Under the pieces are notes generated by a model that saw only the letters and a list, made by a program, of their open reading frames with translations, was not told where the DNA came from and searched no databases. Below are positions 26,356 through 35,710 of a DNA stretch of 64,000 bases, in pieces (the stretch's first letter is position 1; each line of letters opens with the position of its first letter). This DNA is from Thermodesulfobacteriota bacterium. Its GTDB lineage: Bacteria > Desulfobacterota > Desulfobacteria > Desulfobacterales > JAUWMJ01. The stretch covers positions 1-64,000 of the forward strand of contig JAXHVO010000103.1 in NCBI GenBank assembly GCA_034189135.1, read 5' to 3'. A program made the position numbers and the translations under genes.

Positions 26356-26832
26356 TCAGACATTGGGAATCCGGGAGAAAACCGCAGTCTCAAACAGAGT
26401 ACGATTTTCTTCCTGGGGGATTTCTCTGGCGATATTCCTTACAAAATTGGGTGCGGCGTTGACAGGAATTCTGTCTATTTGAAGACCCATCTCATCCAGA
26501 ATGTCTTCCAGCAATATTTGTCCCATGGGTCCCACTGATTCACTCAATTTTGTTTTTAGGAATGTGATAAAAGATTGTTCTAGGTAAGTAATATCTTTCT
26601 TAACCGGAACCACCAGCTCCAGTTTCAGCAGTTTTACGAGGACATCTCTGACCTGCGCCAAATTCATTTCCGCTTCTCTGGCGACCTGGGAGATATTTTT
26701 ATTTTCATCGATAACCATCAGCAGACGGATCATTTCCGCATCCAGGGTGATCTCCTCCATATTCTGGCGGACGACTTTTTTAAAATATCTTTGCTGGAAG
26801 TTCGTTGGATCTAATGGCATATCATCTTCCAT
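26356..26832 (-). CDS. Uncharacterised protein with winged-helix-like N-terminal half
   Basis: 158 residues. Residues about 25-80 (..LDAEMIRLLMVIDENKNISQVAREAEMNLAQVRDVLVKLLKLELV..) look like a helix-turn-helix fold. About 85-158 is a second helical domain (..ILLEDILDEMG.., ..RNIAREIPQEENRTLFETAV) of a kind found at the C-terminus of bacterial regulatory proteins of unknown function. No catalytic residues are evident. It precedes the Cache/HAMP sensor in the same unit and may be its cytoplasmic output or scaffold (inference). Confidence 0.55.
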   Translation of the reverse strand: MEDDMPLDPTNFQQRYFKKVVRQNMEEITLDAEMIRLLMVIDENKNISQVAREAEMNLAQVRDVLVKLLKLELVVPVKKDITYLEQSFITFLKTKLSESVGPMGQILLEDILDEMGLQIDRIPVNAAPNFVRNIAREIPQEENRTLFETAVFSRIPNV

Positions 26833-27075
26833 TCCACGATCTTCGATGAATCAGGGTTTGGTAATATTAACCATATGATAGCACCCACCGGCCGCGATGT
26901 CAAGCCGGAAAGGATCGCAGCCGAAAAGGATCGCTTGAAAATACCAAAAATGAATTGGCAACACATTTCAATATATGATAACATATTGTTTTTATGGAAA
27001 GATTATAGAATAATTTCTTTTGTCGGTCAAGCACAAAAGAACTGCAACCTGGGTGGCATCGTGCCGAATTGTCGC

Positions 27076-27298
27076 TATACTGTTTCTCATAAATATATTC
27101 CGTTTTAAACGATGAAAAACTCGTATATAAGAAATCGTAAAGAAAGAACTAATTGTCTGTATTATAATTAATTTCAATACTACAACTACTTCAATAAATT
27201 AACCATATTGCACTTAAGTTCTTTCTCAACGATTTCTAATACACTCAGACAGTTTCCTCATTTAAAACGGGACATATTTTTGAGAATTACTATAAACA
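27076..27298. mobile_element. R2a: 223-bp inverted-repeat element
   Basis: The two ~75-nt arms are imperfect inverted repeats of each other (common core CCGTTTTAAA and CGTxxAGAAAGAAC) around an unrelated AT-rich centre. It matches R2b (62669-62887, inverted) at about 90% or more in both arms, while the centres differ. Lies in the 516-bp gap between cysK and the 26356 gene; no other feature seen in that gap. Confidence 0.75.
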
Positions 27299-27348
27299 GC
27301 TACCCACGTAAAGAAAGAAACGCCATTGCCAATGCAAAAGATGGGATT

Positions 27349-28278
27349 TTAGTCGTCTTGGAAGAGATCGGTGCTCAGGTACCGCTCACCCGTACTGGGC
27401 AGGACAGCCACAATCTGTTTTCCCGAGTTTTCAGAGCGTTTGGCTATTTCAAGGGCTACCGAGACCGCAGCACCGGAGGAAATACCGCATAAAATTCCTT
27501 CATGTCTGGCCAGATCTCTGGCAACTTCAAAAGCCTGGTCACTGGTTACGGTGACGATCTCGTCAATAATCCCGGTATTTAGCACCTCAGGGATGAAGCC
27601 GGCTCCTATTCCCTGGATCTTGTGGGGACCGGGGTCGCCCCCGGAGAGGACAGATGAATCGACTGGTTCAACCGCCACGGATGTAAAGGATGGTTTTCGC
27701 TCTTTGATCACCTCAGATATCCCGGTGATGGTTCCACCGGTTCCCACCCCGGCAACCAGGATATCCACACCCCCCGCTGTGTCTCGCCATATCTCCTCAG
27801 CCGTGGTCATCCGGTGGATCTCGGGGTTGGCCGGATTGCTGAATTGGTTAGGCATATAGGCGTCGGCGGACTCGGAAAGAATTTCCTGAGCTTTGTTGAT
27901 GGCCCCTTTCATCCCTTCCTTTCCCGGGGTGAGGACCAGTTCCGCGCCCAGGTGCCTGAGAAGTTTTCTCCTCTCCACACTCATGGTTTCGGGCATGGTC
28001 AGGATAAGCCGATATCCCCTGGCCGCGCAGACAAAGGCCAGAGCAATCCCTGTATTCCCGCTGGTGGGTTCAATGATCAGGGTATTCTTGCCGATGAGAC
28101 CTTGTTGTTCGGCCGCCTCAATCATGGCCAGGCCAATTCGGTCTTTGACGCTGCCCAGAGGATTCTTGAATTCCAGTTTGGCCAGAATATCGGCATGGAG
28201 TCCCTTGGAAATCCAGTTCAGCCGAACCAGGGGGGTGGAACCGGTTGTTTGGGTAATATCACTAAAGATCTCGATCAT
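27349..28278 (-). CDS. cysK: Cysteine synthase (O-acetylserine sulfhydrylase)
   Basis: 309 residues from ATG 28278, 8 nt after GAGGG; the frame opens three codons earlier with GTG. Fold-type II PLP enzyme: Lys45 in NPLGSVKDR forms the Schiff base, followed by the asparagine loop TSGNTG and the phosphate-binding GVGTGGT. It converts O-acetylserine and sulfide to cysteine. Lies 28 bp downstream of the serine acetyltransferase gene, in one unit with nifU and nifS: sulfide is made into cysteine, which feeds the desulfurase. Confidence 0.95.
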   Translation of the reverse strand: MIEIFSDITQTTGSTPLVRLNWISKGLHADILAKLEFKNPLGSVKDRIGLAMIEAAEQQGLIGKNTLIIEPTSGNTGIALAFVCAARGYRLILTMPETMSVERRKLLRHLGAELVLTPGKEGMKGAINKAQEILSESADAYMPNQFSNPANPEIHRMTTAEEIWRDTAGGVDILVAGVGTGGTITGISEVIKERKPSFTSVAVEPVDSSVLSGGDPGPHKIQGIGAGFIPEVLNTGIIDEIVTVTSDQAFEVARDLARHEGILCGISSGAAVSVALEIAKRSENSGKQIVAVLPSTGERYLSTDLFQDD

Positions 28279-28306
28279 TTTCAACACCCTCTTTTTTCGG
28301 GTTTTG

Positions 28307-29284
28307 TTACGTTCCTAAAGAAGATTTTTCCTTAAAGATCAGTTCGGGTTTTTTCAGAAAGACTTTGTTATCCGGCGGCACCGAATCGGTAATCCAAACA
28401 TTCCCACCAATCACTGAACGAGCGCCGATCACCGTATCCCCTCCCAATATGGTAGCCCCTGCATAGATGGTCACATCATCCTCAATGGTGGGGTGGCGTT
28501 TTTTGCTCCTGAGTGCTTCCGCTGAATTTCTCGGCAGTGACAATGCCCCCAGGGTTACCCCCTGATATAGCCTCACATGATTCCCGATCTCTGTCGTCTC
28601 ACCCACCACCACGCCGGTGCCATGATCGACAAAGAAACTCTCTCCGATATGGGCGCCAGGATGGATATCGATCCCGGTCAGACTGTGGGCATATTCTGAC
28701 ATAATACGCGGGATCAAGGGAATGTCCTGATGATGAAGCTGGTGGGCCATGCGATATACTGTAACGGCAAAAAGCCCGGGATAACTGAATATAATATCGT
28801 CATAACCCTTGGCAGCCGGATCGCCCTCATACGTTGCCCGGACATCCTTGGCCAGCAGAGACCTCAACATAGGCATTTCACGGATGAAATCGATTGCAGA
28901 TTCCTGGCCTCGTTCTTCGCAATGGGTGCAGGGTTGATTATAGCGAAGACAATCATGCCTGATCGCAAGGGTAATCTGTTGGGAAAAGGCCTCAAAAAAT
29001 GCGGTCACTTCCTGCCCGTAATAGTAGCTGAGATTCACCTCGTCCACCCTTGACCGGATAAAGTAACCCGGATAAAGGATGCGTCTCGCCTGTTCAATCA
29101 GGTCTATGATCGATTTCTTCGAAGGAACGGGTTCCGGGCCCACATGATCAAAACATTCTCCGCTGTCACAGGTTTGCACCAGTTTGTCCACAATGGCCGG
29201 AATCTCTTCACGGAACCGTTCTGTGGCGGCAACCTCGGTTTTACACTGATCCTCTTTGTATGAAACATCCATAGCTAATACCAT
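28307..29284 (-). CDS. cysE: Serine O-acetyltransferase (EpsC/CysE type)
   Basis: 325 residues. The N-terminal helical region is about 1-175. A left-handed beta-helix (about 200-310) with hexapeptide repeats follows: ..[19 protein letters not shown].., ..[21 protein letters not shown]... It makes O-acetylserine from serine and acetyl-CoA. Longer than enterobacterial CysE and more like the EpsC group. The start is uncertain: ATG 29284 or 29272. Sits between nifS and cysK with ~20-30 bp gaps. Confidence 0.92.
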   Translation of the reverse strand: MVLAMDVSYKEDQCKTEVAATERFREEIPAIVDKLVQTCDSGECFDHVGPEPVPSKKSIIDLIEQARRILYPGYFIRSRVDEVNLSYYYGQEVTAFFEAFSQQITLAIRHDCLRYNQPCTHCEERGQESAIDFIREMPMLRSLLAKDVRATYEGDPAAKGYDDIIFSYPGLFAVTVYRMAHQLHHQDIPLIPRIMSEYAHSLTGIDIHPGAHIGESFFVDHGTGVVVGETTEIGNHVRLYQGVTLGALSLPRNSAEALRSKKRHPTIEDDVTIYAGATILGGDTVIGARSVIGGNVWITDSVPPDNKVFLKKPELIFKEKSSLGT

Positions 29285-29304
29285 TCCCTTTTAAGCTAAA
29301 TCCT

Positions 29305-30489
29305 TCAAACATCCGTGGTGCAGGTCTGCCCATCCGGTTTCCAGTATGGGGACAGGTTCCTCAATTTCTCAATGATGGGGGGAATCTTATCAATCACAAA
29401 ATCGATCTCTTCCTCGTTGTTGTATATACTCATGCTGAATCTAATGGAACCGTGGGCCATGGTGAATGGCACCCCCATGGCACGAAGGACGTGAGAAGGC
29501 TGCAGGGACCCGGATGTGCAGGCAGACCCTGAAGAAGCACAGATACCTAATTCGTCCATCAACAGAAGAATGGCTTCACCTTCCACAAATTCAAAACTGA
29601 TGTTGCTGGTATTGGGAAGACGGTTCAAAGATTCTCCGTTAAGTCGGCTGTTGGGGACCCGATTTAGGATCTCTTTTTCCAGTTTATCTCGTAAATATTT
29701 TACCCGGGTGTTCTCTTCCTCCATATTCCGGGCCGCTAGTTCACAGGCCTTTCCCAATCCAACAATACTGGCGGTGTTTTCAGTTCCTCCTCTTCGCCCC
29801 TTTTCCTGATGCCCTCCGATAAGGAAAGGAGAAAACCTGGTTCCCTTGCGCACATAGAGAACCCCTGTCCCTTTGGGCGCATGGATCTTGTGGCCCGACA
29901 ATGAGAGCATATCAATGGTGTTGTTCTTCATATCAATGGGTATTTTACCCACTGCCTGAACCGCATCGGTATGAAAGATAATGCCCCTGTCCCGTGCCAT
30001 TTTTGCGGCCTCTTCCACCGGAAAGATAACCCCTGTTTCATTGTTGGCCCACATAAGGCTGACAATGGCTGTATCACGGGTAAGACTATCTCGGTAACGG
30101 TCCATGTCGAGTTGTCCTTCTCTGTTAACTGGAATCTCGGTCAACCGATACCCTTTATTGGATAGGTGGGTGCCAAGAACCTTAACGGCGGGATGTTCCA
30201 CCCTGCTGGTAACAATATGGGCCTTCCCGGTCTCGGTGGACATAGCGGACATGATTGCCGTGTTGTCACTTTCCGATCCGCAGCTGGTAAAAATGATTTC
30301 TTCAGGCATGGCACCAATGAGGGTCGCCACCTGCTCCCGCGCCTCCCGAATCTTGCTGTCCACCTGACCACCAAAGGAATAGGCACTGGAAGGGTTGCCG
30401 TAAAAATCGTCATAATAGGGCAGCATGGTTTCCAGTACTTCCGGTGCCACCTGGGTTGTCGCGTTGTTGTCAAGGTAAATGGTTGTCAT
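29305..30489 (-). CDS. nifS: Cysteine desulfurase (NifS type)
   Basis: 394 residues. PLP-binding Lys201 (SLSGHKIHAPKG) and catalytic Cys324 (ASSGSACTSGS) in the short class I loop; start MTTIYLDNNATT is typical. It takes sulfur from cysteine for Fe-S assembly on NifU. The start overlaps the nifU stop by 4 nt. With no nitrogenase genes in view, this is probably the general Fe-S system, as is common in this phylum. Confidence 0.95.
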   Translation of the reverse strand: MTTIYLDNNATTQVAPEVLETMLPYYDDFYGNPSSAYSFGGQVDSKIREAREQVATLIGAMPEEIIFTSCGSESDNTAIMSAMSTETGKAHIVTSRVEHPAVKVLGTHLSNKGYRLTEIPVNREGQLDMDRYRDSLTRDTAIVSLMWANNETGVIFPVEEAAKMARDRGIIFHTDAVQAVGKIPIDMKNNTIDMLSLSGHKIHAPKGTGVLYVRKGTRFSPFLIGGHQEKGRRGGTENTASIVGLGKACELAARNMEEENTRVKYLRDKLEKEILNRVPNSRLNGESLNRLPNTSNISFEFVEGEAILLLMDELGICASSGSACTSGSLQPSHVLRAMGVPFTMAHGSIRFSMSIYNNEEEIDFVIDKIPPIIEKLRNLSPYWKPDGQTCTTDV

Positions 30490-31310
30490 TGGGCCACCTC
30501 CTCAACGACCAGTTCGGGTAAGACCAGTTCCTGGAGCTTTTTTTCCACCAGGTTTTTAAAAGTCTGTTCAGAAGCATGGCATACGGCACAGGATCCCCGC
30601 TTGGCGACCAGAACGCGGTTTCCTACCACATCGATAAGCTCAACATCCCCGCCGTCATGCTTCAAAGACGGCCTGATTTCTTTTTCAATGGTCTCCTCGA
30701 TCATCCTGATTTTCTGGATGTTGGTCAATTTGGGTTTGACCACGGGCTTTTGTTCAGCTCTTACCGTGGCAATGATTTCTCGGATGTTGTCATGGCAGTT
30801 CTCGCAGCCGCCTCCGGCTTTGGTGTAGTTGGTGACTTCTTCAACCGTGGAAAGGTCATTTTCTCTTATCGCCTTCTCGATTTCCCGGTCGGTCACGCCA
30901 AAACATTCACAGACGATCTCACCCTCTTGTTGCTTTACTCGTTCACCCTTGTATTGGGCAAGCGCCTGCTCGAGAGCCTGGCGTCCAAGTACGGAGCAGT
31001 GCATCTTTTCTTTTGGAAGACCCCCTAAAAAGTCGGCAATATCCTGATTGGTGATCTTGTCCGCTTCCTCCACGGTCTTCCCCTTAAGCATCTCAGTAAG
31101 GGCTGATGCGGAAGCAATGGCGCTCGCACAACCAAAAGTCTGGAATTTGGCATCCGCGACCTTACCGTTTTCATCCACTCTTAAACTGAGTTTGAGAGCA
31201 TCGCCGCATGCCATGGAGCCCACCTCACCAACAGCATTGGCGTTTTCCACTTCCCCGGCATTACGGGGTTTAAGAAAATGATCTTTCACTTTGTCAGTAT
31301 ATTCCCACAT
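30486..31310 (-). CDS. nifU: Fe-S scaffold NifU, three-domain form
   Basis: 274 residues. The IscU-like domain has Cys35, Cys61 and Cys105. The central [2Fe-2S] Bfd-like domain has Cys134, Cys136, Cys169 and Cys172. The C-terminal NifU domain has the CxxC at Cys241/Cys244 (GSCAVCH). It assembles clusters with sulfur from NifS. A strong AAGGAGG precedes the ATG. First gene of the nifU-nifS-cysE-cysK unit; a dyad 53-76 bp upstream may be its operator. Confidence 0.95.
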   Translation of the reverse strand: MWEYTDKVKDHFLKPRNAGEVENANAVGEVGSMACGDALKLSLRVDENGKVADAKFQTFGCASAIASASALTEMLKGKTVEEADKITNQDIADFLGGLPKEKMHCSVLGRQALEQALAQYKGERVKQQEGEIVCECFGVTDREIEKAIRENDLSTVEEVTNYTKAGGGCENCHDNIREIIATVRAEQKPVVKPKLTNIQKIRMIEETIEKEIRPSLKHDGGDVELIDVVGNRVLVAKRGSCAVCHASEQTFKNLVEKKLQELVLPELVVEEVAQ

Positions 31311-31362
31311 CGGATACCTCCTTTCTTAATAACGTATCTGCAAACCCTCGATCTTTTATCGT

Positions 31363-31386
31363 ATCTCTATAGTGTGTCTATGAGAT
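31363..31386. promoter_or_regulatory. Dyad upstream of nifU, possible operator
   Basis: ATCTCTATAG-TGTGT-CTATGAGAT, an inverted repeat of 9 bp with one bulged base. Placement just before the nifU operon would suit an Rrf2/IscR- or CymR-type regulator, but no regulator gene is nearby. No clear -35/-10 pair could be assigned. Confidence 0.35.
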
Positions 31387-31423
31387 CGTTGTGATAAAGG
31401 GAGTTTGAAATTTCAATATAATG

Positions 31424-31588
31424 GTGACCACTCATGTAGCAGGGCTGAAGCTAGTAATCCTGAAAGCTGAAGGGGTCAGAAACCACGCTGGCCGTACTTT
31501 GGCAGAAATATCTGATTTTTTCACCAAACGTGATTTCCCAATACTTCTTTTTCTCGCCGTCTTCAGCCTATCCCCCTGAGTAGTTAAA
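31424..31588. mobile_element. R1c: diverged copy of the R1 element
   Basis: The ends match R1d (GTGACCACTCATGTAGCAGG at the left; CTTCAGCCTATCCCCCTGAG at the right), as does the internal GAAGGGGTCAG. The rest of the interior is diverged. It lies in the 472-bp gap between nifU and the FGE-like gene. Confidence 0.65.
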
Positions 31589-31782
31589 AATAACCTTATT
31601 TATTAGTATAATCACATTTTAGGGTTTGGCAATAGATACACCCGGGGTATAGCTGCACCATGCAATACCTAAAGGCCTTTGCCAATCAGTACTTTCTTGG
31701 TCTGAGACTCATCTTTTTCTCTGTAGACAGGCAATAAATTCAGCGGTATTTTCGGCCAGTTGGTAAACGCATACAGGGAGAG

Positions 31783-32679
31783 TTAGGGACCATCTTGATC
31801 TTCTTCTTCCATTGGTTTCCGCTCTCTTTCTTTTGCCTTGCCAATCAAATCGCCCGACTCAGTCCAGACAAGTCTGAAACCGGTGGTACGATATCTGCTG
31901 GCGGGATGACCCACATTCCGATTGGCAGAACGACACAAGTATCCCGGCCCGAACCAGCTCCCTCCCCGTCGTATCTTTCTGGTTCCCAAGTCAGTCCCCA
32001 GGGGGTCTGCCACGGCAAGTGTCCGGTAATCTTCATGCCGGTAAATGCACCATTCCCACACATTGCCATGCATATCGTAAAGTCTATAGGCATTGGGGGG
32101 ATAACTCTTTACCGGAACCGCACCATCAAAGGCCATTCCCCGTGATTTTACATAATTAAGACATTCCCCTGATTTGATGCGGTTATTGCTGTACATAGCC
32201 CTGCTGCAATCAATCCTGCTCCCCCAGCTATAGGCAGTGGTTGTCCCAGCCCTGCAGGCGTATTCCCATTCCGCCTCTGTCGGCAGTCGATAAACCCCTT
32301 TTTCCCGTGCATTCAGCTTTTTTATGAATTTCATACAATCATACCACGACACCCGCGCTACCGGCATATCACCGGTCCCCTTTCGCCGGCCGAAGAACCT
32401 CTTTCCCATGATCGCCCGCCACTGTTTCAGGGTCACCTCAGTGTCCTGCATGTAAAAAGGTTTGCTGATTGTAACCGGATGCTGTGCCTCGGTTTTTGAC
32501 CGATGCGGCTCATCCGGCGGGCTCCCCATGGTGAATGTTCCTGCCGGGATTAAGACGAATTCCATACCCAATGGATGGTGAAAAACCGGCTCGGAAGCAA
32601 GCACCGGGTAAGGCGCAAAAAAGTATGCCAGCACAACCATAAAAAAAAGGAAGGCTAATGTTTTTACTTTTTTTAACAT
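31783..32679 (-). CDS. Exported formylglycine-generating-enzyme-like (SUMF1 fold) protein
   Basis: 298 residues. Signal peptide about 1-29 (..FAPYPVLASEP). The FGE/EgtB-type fold is clear from IPAGTFTMGS (about 45-54), RLPTEAEWEYACRAGT (about 130-145), YDMHGNVWEWC and RRGGSW..CRSANR..GFRL. Relatives include sulfatase-activating enzymes and many non-catalytic or protein-modifying homologues. I see no sulfatase gene beside it, so the function is open. Stands alone between R1c and the ABC importer. Confidence 0.82.
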   Translation of the reverse strand: MLKKVKTLAFLFFMVVLAYFFAPYPVLASEPVFHHPLGMEFVLIPAGTFTMGSPPDEPHRSKTEAQHPVTISKPFYMQDTEVTLKQWRAIMGKRFFGRRKGTGDMPVARVSWYDCMKFIKKLNAREKGVYRLPTEAEWEYACRAGTTTAYSWGSRIDCSRAMYSNNRIKSGECLNYVKSRGMAFDGAVPVKSYPPNAYRLYDMHGNVWEWCIYRHEDYRTLAVADPLGTDLGTRKIRRGGSWFGPGYLCRSANRNVGHPASRYRTTGFRLVWTESGDLIGKAKERERKPMEEEDQDGP

Positions 32680-32704
32680 CTTGGTCCGTACCTTTTCAAT
32701 CTAT

Positions 32705-32732
32705 TATAGTGATTGCCATAAATATAATTCGG
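32705..32732. repeat. Possible solo R2 end
   Basis: TATAGTGATTGCCATAAATA followed by TAATTCGGG resembles the right outer end of R2b (TATAGTAGTTGCCATAAATATGTTCCG). Only one arm is present. Confidence 0.35.
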
Positions 32733-32779
32733 GCCTGTGAATCCCCAGGGAAAATCAGCAATAGGCGTTTAATCCTTTT

Positions 32780-33787
32780 TCAACAACCTTTCTTAGCCCC
32801 ATTGGTCGCATAAAAACAAGCCACCCAGTGGGAATCATTCGTTTCTTTTAAAAGGGGTCTTTCCAGTCGGCATTTGGTTTTATTGGCAACCCTGCACCGG
32901 GTAAAAAAAGGGCATCCTGTATGTTCCACCGCCTCTCTCTCCAAAGAAAGTAAGGTATTATTTTGATTTGGCTCAGCGGACCGCCCAAACTTGGGCAGCG
33001 CATCAATCAAGGCCTGGGTATAGGGATGTTTGGGCTTTTGTATCACCTGATCTGCACTCCCCAGTTCCATCATATTTCCCTTATATATCACCGCAATACG
33101 GTCACACAGATAGCGGGCAGCCGCCAGACTGTGAGTGATAAACAGAAGGGTGACTTCAAATTTTTCCCGCATCTCGAGCAGAATGTTGAAGATCTGGGCC
33201 GAGATAGAGGCATCAAGCATGGAAGTCGGTTCATCGGCGACCACAAAATCAGGGTTCAACACCATCACTCTGGCAATGGCCACCCTTTGCCTCTGACCAC
33301 CGCTGAGTTGATGGGGATAACGGTTAACAAAATCATCGGGCGGAGAAAGACCGACTGCTTTCATTATCTGCCACACTTTGTCTTCTCTATCTTTGGCATT
33401 TCCTATTTTATGGATAACCAAGGGCTCTGAGATCGTATCAAAGATCGAAAGCTGGGGGTTGAGAGATTGATAAGGGTCCTGAAAGATCATCTGGACCTTG
33501 CGAGGGAAATTTTTCAATGCCTTTCCCTTGAGCACTCCCATTTCAAGGCCTTTCAGGTATATTCTGCCTTGCTCCGGTTTTTCCAGTCGGGCAATTAAGC
33601 GACCGGCTGTAGTCTTACCGCTCCCGCTTTCTCCCACAAGACCAAATATCTCTCCCCTTAATATCTTGATGGATATCATATTGAGCGCAATGATATCCTT
33701 CCCTCGCGCACCAAAAAAGGATGCCCTGGATGCGTATTTTTTAACTATGCGTTCCAGCTCAATAATGGTTTCTTTACCGTTGTTCAT
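32780..33787 (-). CDS. Peptide-type ABC transporter ATPase (DppF/OppF-like)
   Basis: 335 residues. Walker A GESGSGKTT, signature LSGGQRQRVAIA, Walker B ..FVVADEPTSMLDAS.., then the C-terminal oligopeptide-transporter extension with clustered cysteines (..GCPFFTRCRVANKTKC..). Last gene of the five-gene importer. It pairs with the ATPase at 33796 to drive uptake of peptides or similar compounds. Confidence 0.93.
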   Translation of the reverse strand: MNNGKETIIELERIVKKYASRASFFGARGKDIIALNMISIKILRGEIFGLVGESGSGKTTAGRLIARLEKPEQGRIYLKGLEMGVLKGKALKNFPRKVQMIFQDPYQSLNPQLSIFDTISEPLVIHKIGNAKDREDKVWQIMKAVGLSPPDDFVNRYPHQLSGGQRQRVAIARVMVLNPDFVVADEPTSMLDASISAQIFNILLEMREKFEVTLLFITHSLAAARYLCDRIAVIYKGNMMELGSADQVIQKPKHPYTQALIDALPKFGRSAEPNQNNTLLSLEREAVEHTGCPFFTRCRVANKTKCRLERPLLKETNDSHWVACFYATNGAKKGC

Positions 33788-33795
33788 CTTGATCC

Positions 33796-34764
33796 TTACT
33801 TACAATCCGAACCACACTGATAACACAGGGTTTTGTGCCGCGGTGAATTTTCAATCCACACCGCTTCTCCAATTTTACATTCCGCCTTTGCGGTAGGACA
33901 GCGGTCACGGAAACGGCACCCGGGAGGTGGGTGGATCAGGTTCGGCGTTTCACCCGGAATGGGTGCAAGCCGGCTCTTTTCCCCTGTCAACGTCGGATAA
34001 GATGACAAGAGCGCCTTGGTGTAAGGATGAATCGGATGACTGAAAACCTCTTCCCTGGAACCGTGTTCCACCAACTTGCCCGCATACATAATACCGATAT
34101 CGTGGCACACGTCTGCCACGATGGAGATATCATGGGAAATAAAGATCATGCTGATCCCGAATTCTTTTTGCAGCTTCATGATCTCCTTAAGAATCTGATC
34201 CTGAACAATCACATCCAGGGCGGTGGTGGGTTCATCTGCAATAATCAGCTTGGGTTTGCAGGCCAGTGCCATGGCGATGACTGCCCGTTGCTTCATTCCC
34301 CCACTGTACTGGTGAGGATAATCTCTCATACGGTTTTGAGGTATTCCAACAAGTCGAAAAAGCACTTCCACCTGTTCAAATGCCTCTTTTTTGTCAAGAG
34401 AAGCATGATGGGTAAGTATGGCCTCTGCAATCTGTTCATTCACTCGGTGGACCGGGTTCAAAGCGTTCATGGCGGCCTGAAAGATCATGGCTATTTTCTG
34501 CCACCTGATTTTCCTCATTTCTTCATCCGGCTTTTGTAAGAGATCCACACCATCAAAAAGTATGCGGCCTTCCCGAATCAACCCATTGGGGGGGAGAAGC
34601 CTCATAAGGGCCATACCCAGGGTGGTCTTTCCACATCCGGATTCTCCGACAAAACCAAAGGACTTTCCCTCTTCCAATGAAAAACTGACATCTTCCACTG
34701 CATGGAGATAGCCCTTTTGGGTGTGATAACCGACACTCAGGTTTTCTACTTGTAGCAATGCCAT
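33796..34764 (-). CDS. Peptide-type ABC transporter ATPase (DppD/OppD-like)
   Basis: 322 residues. Walker A GESGCGKTT, signature YSGGMKQRAVIAMAL, Walker B KLIIADEPTTALD, and the C-terminal Cys-rich extension (..GCRFRDRCPTAKAEC..) typical of OppD/DppD. The start is one base after the permease stop. Partner of the 32780 ATPase. Confidence 0.93.
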   Translation of the reverse strand: MALLQVENLSVGYHTQKGYLHAVEDVSFSLEEGKSFGFVGESGCGKTTLGMALMRLLPPNGLIREGRILFDGVDLLQKPDEEMRKIRWQKIAMIFQAAMNALNPVHRVNEQIAEAILTHHASLDKKEAFEQVEVLFRLVGIPQNRMRDYPHQYSGGMKQRAVIAMALACKPKLIIADEPTTALDVIVQDQILKEIMKLQKEFGISMIFISHDISIVADVCHDIGIMYAGKLVEHGSREEVFSHPIHPYTKALLSSYPTLTGEKSRLAPIPGETPNLIHPPPGCRFRDRCPTAKAECKIGEAVWIENSPRHKTLCYQCGSDCK

Positions 34765-34765
34765 T

Positions 34766-35710
34766 TTAATCGACTCCTGCCTCCTTCCTCAATCTCGGGT
34801 CAAGCACCTCATCCATGGCCCGACCCAACATATAAAAGGCCAACGTGATCAGGGAGATACAAATGCCCGGTGGCAAAAGCCAGTATGGGGCATTGAACAT
34901 ATGTCCGGTCTTCCACACCCACTGAAGCATCATGCCCCAACTGACCGTACTGGGATCCCCAAAGCCTAAAAAGGCCAAGGCCGCCTCAATGATAATCGCC
35001 GAGGTAACCCTAAAAGTCATGTAAAGAAAGGAAAGCGGCAATACGTTTGGCATGATATGCCTGAAAATGATTCTGCGATGTGAAGCCCCGGCCACCCTTG
35101 CGGCTTCAATGAAAGGCCTGTGCTTCAGGGAAAGGGTCTGGGCCCTGATCACCCTGGAGACCCCCGGCCAGCGGAACAATGCAATGATCAAAACAATGGT
35201 CCAAATGGTAAGCTTACCAAATAACGCGGCAAGCATCAGTACCACAAGCATGGTCGGCATAACCATGATCATGTCTGCCAGTCGCATCAGAAGCGTGTCA
35301 ACAAATCTCCCCATATACCCGGCAATCATTCCTATGGCCGTACCAAGAACAATACTCATAAATGCGGCTGACACTCCCACCAGAAAAGCCACCCGGGCGC
35401 CGGCCAGGAGCTGGCTCAGGATATCCCGGCCCATGAAATCGGTCCCCAGCCAGTGTCGCAGGCTCGGGCCCGTCGATTGGGTGATTTCCGGGTCCACTCC
35501 TGTCATGGGCTGGTACATGGAGTCTATCAGGGGTGGAATAAAGCTGCAAACGGCCATCCCGGCAAACATCACCAGCAGGCTGAGACCTATCCTGCCAAGG
35601 AGATTTTTCTTATAGATTGCCCACCCGCCCCTAAGACGATCCATCCAGGGGAATTTCTTTAAATGCCTTGTATGAGATTTCTCCATATTCGTTTTCATCA
35701 AATGATTCAA
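34766..35710 (-). CDS. Peptide-type ABC permease (DppC/OppC-like)
   Basis: 314 residues with about six TM segments and the permease EAA loop (..EAARVAGASHRRIIFRHIMPNVLP..). The N-terminal cytoplasmic extension is usual for the DppC subunit. The start is uncertain: TTG 35710 overlaps the DppB stop, while ATG 35698 or 35686 lack strong ribosome-binding sites. Pairs with the 35707 permease. Confidence 0.9.
   Translation of the reverse strand: MNHLMKTNMEKSHTRHLKKFPWMDRLRGGWAIYKKNLLGRIGLSLLVMFAGMAVCSFIPPLIDSMYQPMTGVDPEITQSTGPSLRHWLGTDFMGRDILSQLLAGARVAFLVGVSAAFMSIVLGTAIGMIAGYMGRFVDTLLMRLADMIMVMPTMLVVLMLAALFGKLTIWTIVLIIALFRWPGVSRVIRAQTLSLKHRPFIEAARVAGASHRRIIFRHIMPNVLPLSFLYMTFRVTSAIIIEAALAFLGFGDPSTVSWGMMLQWVWKTGHMFNAPYWLLPPGICISLITLAFYMLGRAMDEVLDPRLRKEAGVD

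Noticed and set aside
27208-27492. 94-codon plus-strand frame across R2a and the cysK end
   Set aside because: Half lies in the repeat and half opposite cysK; no independent support.
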